DNA from: Succinivibrio sp.
GTDB taxonomy: Bacteria; Pseudomonadota; Gammaproteobacteria; Enterobacterales; Succinivibrionaceae
Direction of reading: 5' to 3'
Assembly (NCBI GenBank): GCA_017959135.1
Contig: JAGDBH010000084.1
Coordinates: 1 to 6,345 of the forward strand
Length of the DNA stretch: 6,345 bases
In this document: in pieces, positions 1 through 5,295 of the stretch
Position numbering within the stretch: position 1 is the stretch's first letter
How the letters are laid out: every line of letters starts with the position of its first letter
Program-made: the position numbers and the translations under genes
The notes under the pieces: generated by a model
Databases searched by the model: none
Told to the model about the DNA's origin: nothing
Seen by the model: the letters and a program-made list of their open reading frames with translations, nothing else

Positions 1-1
1 C

Positions 2-2272
2 ATTACCTTAGATGAGCTGATGTCAAAGGAAGGCTGCATCAAGGGACCAGATTTCCCAACCGGCGGTACCATTGTAGGAACTGACGGTATCCGTGAGGCT
101 TATGCAACAGGTAAGGGCAGATGCATCATCCGTTCAAAGAGTCATGTTGAATATGACAAGAAGGGTGTTGCCAAGGCCATTATCGTAGATGAGATTCCTT
201 ATGTTGTTCACAAGGCAGACATTGTCCGTCAGATCCGTGAGCTTTTAAAGGATGACAAGGATGTTCGCAAGGACGGCAAGAAGGACAAGAAGATTGAAGG
301 CGTTAAGGAAGTTAACGATCTGTCAGATAAGGACAATGCAGTTAAGATTGAGATTGTTCTTAAGGGCGGTGCCTTCCCTGAGGCTGTGCTGAACAATCTG
401 TATCAGAAGACCTCACTGCAGTCGAGCTTCCCTATTAATATGGTTGCTCTGTCAAAGGGTAAGCCAAAGCTTCTGTCACTTCTGAATATCCTCGATGAGT
501 TCATGGAATTCCGCCGTAACGTGGTTACAAGACGTACCTCATACTGGCTGAAGAACGCCAAGAAGGATGCTCACACCCAGGAAGGCTTACTAGTTGCCAA
601 GGCAAATATTCAGAGAGTTATCGATTTAATCACCTCATCAGCCAATTCTGAAGAGGCTAAGGCTAAACTGATTGCAGAGCCTTGGGATGGCGAGATGATC
701 AATACTCTTATCGAGAGAACTCCTGAAGGCGTGAATATTGCTCTGCCTTTAGGTATCCCTGCCGATAAGGGCTATGTAAACGGCAAATACTATCTGTCAG
801 TAGAGCAGGCTGAATCAATTCTAAGACTGCAGCTGTCAAAACTGACTCATCTTGCTCAGGATGAAATCCGTGATCTCTACAAGAAGCTTCTGGCTGACAT
901 TCATGATTATCTGGATATTCTGAATAACCCAGAGCGTCTGAAGAAAGAGATCCGTGAAGAGCTTATCAAGGTTCGTGAAACCTTCGGTAACGAGAGAAAG
1001 ACCGATTTCACCTATGATATGAGCAAGTTCAACAAGGCTGATCTGATTCAGAGACGTGATGTTATCGTAACTCTGTCAGCTCAGGGCTTTATCAAGTATC
1101 AGGAAGTTGCAACCTACGAGAGTCAGTCTCGCGGCGGCAAGGGAAAGCTTGCAACCAAGGTTAAGGGCGAGGATTATGTAACCAAGGTAATCGTAGCCTC
1201 AACCCATGACAAGCTAATGTGCTTTACCAACAAGGGTAGAGTCTTTGTCCGCGTGGTTTACGATCTTCCAACCTATTCACATGAGAACAGAACCTCTCAG
1301 GGCTCACTGGTTCAGAACATCTTCAACAACCTGGATGCTGCCAACGGCGAGTGCATTACCGCCATGGTGCCAATCTCAGAGTTCAATGACGATGACTACT
1401 TCTTTATGGCAACCAAGAAAGGTCTTGTAAAGAAGACCTCACTGAGTGCCTACAAGAGCTTTGTAAGCCGTCTGAGCCTGAACGGCATGAAGGCTGTAAA
1501 TCTGAACGATGATGACGAGCTTATTGGTGTAGAGGTTTCATCAGGTGATGATGATATCTTCCTGTTCACTTCAAACGGTTATGCCCAGCACTTCTGTGAG
1601 TTCTACAAGAAGGCCGGTACTGCAGCCGATGATGACAGTGCAGATGATGCTGATACACAGGATAATTCACAGAGCGATGATGATTCAGATGATTCATCAA
1701 TCGACAGACACGCAGGCAGCGGTGTTCGTCCATCAGGCCGTGGTTCAGGCTGTATCCGCGGTATCAAACTGCGTGAGGATGGAGAGGTTGTATCCTTAAT
1801 GGTTGTACCACCAAACCGTGTTGCTTCTCAGCAGTGTCTGATTGCCTCATCCAACGGCTTTGGCAAGAGAATGGAGCTGTCTTCACTGTCTTTACGCAAC
1901 CGTGGCGGTATGGGTATGGTTATCATGAAGAACCTTGATCGTAACGGTCAGGTTATCGGTGCCGTACTTGCTGATGAGAAGTCTGATTTCATGCTGATTT
2001 CAAATCAGGGCCAGCTGATCAGAACTCCTATGGCTGAGACACCTCTGATTGGCCGTTACGGCGCAGGTAACATCCTGATGAGAATGTATGATGGCGACAG
2101 CGTTGTTGCAATGCAGGCAATTCCTGAGGATGTCGTTGAGAATGCAAGACAGATTGCAGAGGCACGTGCCCGTGAGAAGGAAGAGCTTAAACGTGAGGAA
2201 GAGCTTTTCAATGCCGGCGCAGCTGAAGTAGCTGTCAATAATGATGCAAATCAGGCCGATTCACAAGAATAG
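2..2272 (+). CDS. gyrA: DNA gyrase subunit A, 5'-truncated by the window edge
   Basis: GyrA is the DNA-cleaving and DNA-wrapping subunit of gyrase (A2B2), which introduces negative supercoils using ATP. The reading frame is open from base 2; 756 residues are present and about 190 are missing compared with E. coli, including the active-site Tyr. Numbering from base 2, the fragment shows the GPDFPT motif (15-20), the tower and coiled-coil region, the YYLSVEQAESILRLQL stretch (from 263), the GyrA box as QSRGGKG (375-381; usual consensus QRRGGKG), and then the six-bladed beta-pinwheel C-terminal domain with blade motifs such as DELIGVEVSSG. The GyrA box and pinwheel argue for GyrA rather than ParC. 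Two insertions relative to E. coli stand out: a Lys/Asp-rich one (bases 251-292) and an Asp-rich one inside the pinwheel (1622-1705). The C-terminal tail (from about 2126) is a charged, probably helical segment ending in an acidic stretch. The stop is TAG at 2270-2272. The identification is very secure; the true start lies upstream. Confidence 0.97.
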   Translation: MTLDELMSKEGCIKGPDFPTGGTIVGTDGIREAYATGKGRCIIRSKSHVEYDKKGVAKAIIVDEIPYVVHKADIVRQIRELLKDDKDVRKDGKKDKKIEGVKEVNDLSDKDNAVKIEIVLKGGAFPEAVLNNLYQKTSLQSSFPINMVALSKGKPKLLSLLNILDEFMEFRRNVVTRRTSYWLKNAKKDAHTQEGLLVAKANIQRVIDLITSSANSEEAKAKLIAEPWDGEMINTLIERTPEGVNIALPLGIPADKGYVNGKYYLSVEQAESILRLQLSKLTHLAQDEIRDLYKKLLADIHDYLDILNNPERLKKEIREELIKVRETFGNERKTDFTYDMSKFNKADLIQRRDVIVTLSAQGFIKYQEVATYESQSRGGKGKLATKVKGEDYVTKVIVASTHDKLMCFTNKGRVFVRVVYDLPTYSHENRTSQGSLVQNIFNNLDAANGECITAMVPISEFNDDDYFFMATKKGLVKKTSLSAYKSFVSRLSLNGMKAVNLNDDDELIGVEVSSGDDDIFLFTSNGYAQHFCEFYKKAGTAADDDSADDADTQDNSQSDDDSDDSSIDRHAGSGVRPSGRGSGCIRGIKLREDGEVVSLMVVPPNRVASQQCLIASSNGFGKRMELSSLSLRNRGGMGMVIMKNLDRNGQVIGAVLADEKSDFMLISNQGQLIRTPMAETPLIGRYGAGNILMRMYDGDSVVAMQAIPEDVVENARQIAEARAREKEELKREEELFNAGAAEVAVNNDANQADSQE
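1622..1705 (+). other. Asp-rich low-complexity insertion inside the GyrA C-terminal domain
   Basis: Within gyrA, 28 codons (fragment residues 541-568) contain 13 Asp plus several Ser, Ala, Gln and Thr, and no Lys or Arg. The DNA is built largely from GAT/GAC codons in short GATGATGA runs. It falls between the blade strand ending at YAQHFCEFYKKAG and the conserved strand CIRGIKLRE, where E. coli GyrA has a short connection. Including its Gly/Ser/Arg-rich flank, the connection is nearly 40 residues longer than in E. coli. It is in frame and the conserved blades resume normally, so it is a real part of the protein and not a frameshift. Confidence 0.85.
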
Positions 2273-2273
2273 T

Positions 2274-2302
2274 TTGACAGTCCTCCTTTCAAACTAGATA
2301 AT
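2274..2302 (+). promoter_or_regulatory. Sigma70 promoter for serC-fadD, just after gyrA
   Basis: A perfect -35 hexamer TTGACA (2274-2279) is followed after exactly 17 bp by a -10 hexamer GATAAT (2297-2302, five of six consensus bases). The -35 starts one base beyond the gyrA stop codon. Transcription would start near 2309, giving serC a leader of about 92 nt. The match and spacing are good enough to call from sequence alone, but activity is untested. Confidence 0.75.
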
Positions 2303-2308
2303 TCTAAA

Positions 2309-2346
2309 AGAGCATGGGACAATTTCTGTTCCATGCTCTGTCTTTA
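2309..2346 (+). terminator. Hairpin after gyrA: likely intrinsic terminator and/or 5' stem-loop of the serC mRNA
   Basis: The arms AGAGCATGGGAC (2309-2320) and GTTCCATGCTCT (2328-2339) form a 12-bp stem with a single G-U pair and a 7-nt loop. AAAA (2306-2309) lies at the foot of the stem and a short, imperfect T tract (TCTTTA, 2341-2346) follows. This would fit a terminator for gyrA, though the U tract is weak. The predicted start point of the serC promoter falls at the foot of the stem, so the same hairpin would also form the very 5' end of the serC mRNA. Confidence 0.6.
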
Positions 2347-2390
2347 CTAAATCATTTCCTTTTGTACCGCATTCATAAAAAAGATTATAT

Positions 2391-2394
2391 GGAG
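2391..2394 (+). promoter_or_regulatory. Shine-Dalgarno sequence that fixes the serC start
   Basis: GGAG at 2391-2394 lies six bases before the ATG at 2401. It supports that ATG over the upstream in-frame ATG at 2314, which sits inside the hairpin stem and has no ribosome binding site. Confidence 0.8.
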
Positions 2395-2400
2395 TGTAAG

Positions 2401-3492
2401 ATGAGCAAGGTTTGGAATTTTTATGCAGGTCCATGCATGCTTCCTGATGAAGTTATGGAGGAAGCTCAGCGTGATTTCAGAGATTTTCAGAATACCGGAA
2501 TGGGTGTTGTAGAGATTTCTCACCGATCTGCTGAATTCTCCGATATTGCCTCAAAGGCAGAATCACTGCTGCGCGAACTTTTACATATTCCAACCAACTA
2601 CAGAGTTCTGTTTGAGCAGGGCGGCGGTCGTGGTCAGTTTGCCGCTATTCCTTTAAATCTGCTGCCAGAGAACGGTCAGGCTGATTACTTTGTAACCGGT
2701 CACTGGTCAAACTGTGCTGCCAAGGAATGTGCCGAGAAATACGGCAAGGCCATCATTCACGAGTGCACCTACCTAAACTCAGACGGTCAGTACGATGTTG
2801 ATTTCTCAAAGATGACTGTAACCCCAGGCTCTACCTATGCATATATCTGCATCAATGAGACTGTAAACGGCATTGAGACTCTGGAGAATCTTCCAGATAC
2901 CGGCAATGTACCTCTAATTGCCGATATGTCATCAAATATCATGACAAGACCAATTGATGTTTCTAAGTTCGGCGCCATTATCTTCGGTCTGCAGAAGAAT
3001 GTCGGTCCATCCGGTATGACCATTACCATTGTACGTGAGGATCTGGTCGGTCACGCACGTAAATACTGTCCATCTGTTCTTGACTGGGCGGTTCTGGATA
3101 AGTACGGCTCCATGTTCAACACTCCATGTACTTTTGCGTGGTACATGGCATATTTGAACTTTAAATGGATAAAAAGCCTTGGCGGTGTTGAAGAATTAGA
3201 GAGAAGAAACATTGAAAAGGCAAAAATGCTTTATAATTATATAGATGATTCAGATTTTTACGTTTCAAAGATTTCCAAGAATGTAAGATCACGTGTTAAC
3301 TGCGTGTTCACATTAAAAGATGAAACTCTAAATAATGAATTTATTGCTCAGTCAAAAGCTTTAGGACTCGTTGGACTTAAAGGCCATAAGGTTTTAGGTG
3401 GAATGAGAGCAAGTATCTACAACGCAATGCCTATTGAAGGTGTTAAGGCTTTGGTAGATTTCCTGAAGGACTTTGAGCAGAGGTATAAGTAA
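2401..3492 (+). CDS. serC: Phosphoserine aminotransferase
   Basis: SerC is a cytoplasmic, pyridoxal-phosphate-dependent class V aminotransferase. It converts 3-phosphohydroxypyruvate and glutamate to phosphoserine in serine biosynthesis, and in gammaproteobacteria it also acts on 3-hydroxy-4-phosphohydroxythreonine in PLP biosynthesis. The protein has 363 residues (E. coli 362) and aligns throughout: N-terminal VWNFYAGPCMLP, EQGGGRGQFAAIPLN, the PLP lysine in GLQKNVGPSG (Lys199; Lys198 in E. coli), GSMFNTPCTFAWY and C-terminal GGMRASIYNAMPIEGVKAL. The ATG at 2401 was chosen because it matches the family N-terminus and has GGAG six bases upstream; the frame continues upstream to 2314, but that extension is not conserved in the family. 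It is preceded by its own promoter and followed 18 bp later by fadD, probably in the same transcript. From about 3142 to 3430 codon use becomes more AT-rich than in the rest of the gene and its neighbours, without loss of family motifs. Confidence 0.97.
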   Translation: MSKVWNFYAGPCMLPDEVMEEAQRDFRDFQNTGMGVVEISHRSAEFSDIASKAESLLRELLHIPTNYRVLFEQGGGRGQFAAIPLNLLPENGQADYFVTGHWSNCAAKECAEKYGKAIIHECTYLNSDGQYDVDFSKMTVTPGSTYAYICINETVNGIETLENLPDTGNVPLIADMSSNIMTRPIDVSKFGAIIFGLQKNVGPSGMTITIVREDLVGHARKYCPSVLDWAVLDKYGSMFNTPCTFAWYMAYLNFKWIKSLGGVEELERRNIEKAKMLYNYIDDSDFYVSKISKNVRSRVNCVFTLKDETLNNEFIAQSKALGLVGLKGHKVLGGMRASIYNAMPIEGVKALVDFLKDFEQRYK

Positions 3493-3496
3493 GATC

Positions 3497-3503
3497 TAAG
3501 GAG
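3497..3503 (+). promoter_or_regulatory. Strong Shine-Dalgarno sequence for fadD
   Basis: TAAGGAG lies seven bases before the fadD ATG at 3511, within the 18-bp gap after the serC stop. No promoter elements fit in this gap. This supports independent translation of fadD from a serC-fadD transcript. Confidence 0.8.
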
Positions 3504-3510
3504 ACTGGCT

Positions 3511-5205
3511 ATGGCGGACCCCAAGACTCCATGGCTTCGAAATTATCCGAGCGATGTGCCGTACTCTATCGATGCTACAAGTGTCTATGAGAACCTGTCT
3601 GATTTTATAGATGGCGTATGTGCCCAGAATGCATCAAGGACCGCATTCGTAAGTTTCGGTGCTTCGATTACCTTTGAAAAGTTCAAATATAAAGTAGACT
3701 GCCTTGCAGCCTACTTCCAGCAGAAGCTGCATGTGCAGAAGGGAGATAAGCTTGGGGTTATTCTTCCTAATCTGATTCAGTATCCAATCGCGGTATTTGC
3801 CGGAATCAAATGCGGTATGCAGATTGTAAACATCAATCCTCTGTATACCAGTCATGAAATGCTGGGCATTCTCCGTGATGCCAGAATCAAGATTGTAGTT
3901 GCCTTTGAAAACTGCAATCAGAGCCTTTTAAAGGTTTTAGATCAGACCTATCTGTCCCATTACATCTCCTGTTCATTAGGTGACTGTTTCCCTTACTTCA
4001 AGGGTATGGCAATCAACTTTGCCGTAAGATACATCAGGCGTCTGATTCCATCCTATGACCGCTCCTTGCTGCTTTTCTTCAATGACTGTATCAAAGAAGG
4101 CGCAGCCCTTTTAAATTCTTTTGAAAAGGTTGAGATGAAGTTTGATGATATCGCCTTCCTGCAGTACACCGGTGGTACCACAGGTAAGCCTAAGGGCGCT
4201 ATGCTCTCTCACGGCAACATCATCTCCAACGTGGTTCAGGCTGATGCCATGTACGGACCAAGACTTAACAAGGGTAATGAGACTATTCTGACGGCACTGC
4301 CTCTGTATCATATCTTTGCAATGACAACTAACCTGATGTTTGCAATGTATGTAGGCTGTACCAATATCCTGATTCTCGATCCAAGACGCTTCCCGACACT
4401 TATTGCAACCTTAAAGAAGCATCCTGATATCTCGATTATTACCGGTGTTAATACTCTCTTTAATGCCTTTGTTCATTACGAGGTATTCAAAAAGGTAAGT
4501 CTGCCTAAGCTGCGTATTGTAATCGGCGGCGGTACCGCTGTTCAGCATGGTGTTGCAGATCAGTTTCTAAAGGCCTCAGGAATTCCTATTCATGAGGGCT
4601 ACGGTCTTACCGAGTGTTCTCCTCTGTGCTGTGTGGTTCCTTATACTCAGACTGAATTTACAGGTACCATCGGTGTGCCAACTCCATCAACCTTGGCCCG
4701 TATCGTTGATACCTCAACAGGTGAGGAGATCTGGGATCCTAATAAGCCAGGCGAGCTTGAGTTCAAAGGTCCTCAGGTTATGAAGGGCTACTATGACAAT
4801 GAGGTCGAAACCCGTAACGTCTTTGACGGTGAGTGGCTGCGTACCGGTGATATAGCAGAGTGGTCCGATAACTATCACATCAGAATCATCGACAGAATCA
4901 AGGATATGATTATTGTCTCTGGCTTTAATGTCTTCCCGTCAGAGATTGAGAATATCATGTCCCACAATCCAAAGATTCTAGAGTGTGCGGTTGTAGGTAT
5001 GCCATCAAACACCACAGGTGAGTCAATCAAGCTTTATATAGTAAGACGTGACTGGACCTTAACCAAGGAAGAGGTTTTAGATTACTGCAGACAGTATCTT
5101 ACCGGCTATAAGGTGCCTAAGCATATTGAGTTTGTGGAGACACTTCCAAAGTCAGCAGTGGGTAAGGTCATGAGACGTTATCTGAAGCAGAACCGCCTTA
5201 AGTAG
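3511..5205 (+). CDS. fadD: Long-chain fatty acid-CoA ligase (acyl-CoA synthetase)
   Basis: FadD activates long-chain fatty acids to acyl-CoA through an acyl-adenylate (ATP to AMP and PPi), at the inner face of the cytoplasmic membrane. The protein has 564 residues (E. coli 561) and follows E. coli FadD from the N-terminus (WLRNYPSDVPYSID) to the end. Visible ANL-superfamily motifs are the P-loop YTGGTTGKPKGA (219-230), LPLYHIFA (263-270), EGYGLTE (362-368), the ribose-binding Asp in RTGD (Asp447), the fatty-acyl-CoA synthetase signature beginning DRIKDMIIVSGFNVFP (461-476), and the C-terminal catalytic lysine in PKSAVGKVMRR (Lys552). No key residue is missing. It starts 18 bp after serC, and rnd follows, an adjacency also found in E. 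coli. Substrate chain length cannot be read from sequence. If the host is a fermentative anaerobe, a role in incorporating or recycling exogenous fatty acids may be more likely than beta-oxidation; this is inference. Confidence 0.95.
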   Translation: MADPKTPWLRNYPSDVPYSIDATSVYENLSDFIDGVCAQNASRTAFVSFGASITFEKFKYKVDCLAAYFQQKLHVQKGDKLGVILPNLIQYPIAVFAGIKCGMQIVNINPLYTSHEMLGILRDARIKIVVAFENCNQSLLKVLDQTYLSHYISCSLGDCFPYFKGMAINFAVRYIRRLIPSYDRSLLLFFNDCIKEGAALLNSFEKVEMKFDDIAFLQYTGGTTGKPKGAMLSHGNIISNVVQADAMYGPRLNKGNETILTALPLYHIFAMTTNLMFAMYVGCTNILILDPRRFPTLIATLKKHPDISIITGVNTLFNAFVHYEVFKKVSLPKLRIVIGGGTAVQHGVADQFLKASGIPIHEGYGLTECSPLCCVVPYTQTEFTGTIGVPTPSTLARIVDTSTGEEIWDPNKPGELEFKGPQVMKGYYDNEVETRNVFDGEWLRTGDIAEWSDNYHIRIIDRIKDMIIVSGFNVFPSEIENIMSHNPKILECAVVGMPSNTTGESIKLYIVRRDWTLTKEEVLDYCRQYLTGYKVPKHIEFVETLPKSAVGKVMRRYLKQNRLK

Positions 5206-5228
5206 TTCTTCTTTTCGGATGGTTCCCA

Positions 5229-5264
5229 AGTCTAAGTCATTATTGAAAAAGTGATGCTTAGACT
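5229..5264. repeat. 8-bp inverted repeat straddling the rnd -35 region
   Basis: AGTCTAAG (5229-5236) and CTTAGACT (5257-5264) are perfect reverse complements separated by 20 bp. Inner bases TCA (5237-5239) and TGA (5252-5254) could extend the pairing across a 2-nt bulge. As RNA it would be a modest hairpin after fadD, but no U run follows, so it is a poor intrinsic terminator. As DNA it flanks the -35 hexamer of the rnd promoter, a position where a dimeric regulator could bind. Either reading is tentative. Confidence 0.5.
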
Positions 5265-5271
5265 GTATTAT
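5243..5271 (+). promoter_or_regulatory. Sigma70 promoter for rnd
   Basis: The -35 hexamer TTGAAA (5243-5248) and the -10 hexamer TATTAT (5266-5271) each match five of six consensus bases and are separated by the ideal 17 bp. Transcription would start near 5278, leaving a leader of about 18 nt before the rnd ATG. This suggests rnd can be expressed independently of serC-fadD. The right arm of the inverted repeat lies in the spacer. Confidence 0.65.
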
Positions 5272-5295
5272 TGAGCCAAAAAAATTGGAATTAAC

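Noticed and set aside
1545..1799. Overlapping + strand open frame of 84 codons, Met-rich
   Set aside because: It is a frame shadow produced by the GATGATG repeats of the Asp-rich insert in gyrA; the composition is that of a shifted repeat, with no recognisable domain.
2..2272. Topoisomerase IV subunit ParC instead of GyrA
   Set aside because: A nearly complete GyrA box, the full pinwheel with GyrA-type blade motifs and close line-by-line similarity to E. coli GyrA exclude ParC.
2280..2289. TCCTCCTTT motif resembling the 16S anti-Shine-Dalgarno sequence after gyrA
   Set aside because: It lies within the promoter spacer and would only be transcribed as part of gyrA readthrough. A pyrimidine run of this size is unremarkable, and no paired partner in the leader is apparent.
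2362..2390. Possible promoter close to serC (TTGTAC, 17 bp, TTATAT)
   Set aside because: The -10 matches only three of six bases, and a start there would fall at or beyond the ribosome binding site, leaving no usable leader. The 2274-2302 promoter is much better.
2314..2400. In-frame N-terminal extension of serC from an ATG at 2314, encoding a hydrophobic 29-residue segment
   Set aside because: The ATG lies inside the hairpin stem, has no ribosome binding site and would be about 5 nt from the predicted transcript start. SerC is cytoplasmic and family members begin at the position corresponding to ATG 2401.
5229..5275. Strong intrinsic terminator for fadD
   Set aside because: The 8-bp stem has a 20-nt loop region and is followed by GTATTATTG rather than a T run. 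It overlaps a good promoter, so it is listed as an inverted repeat only.
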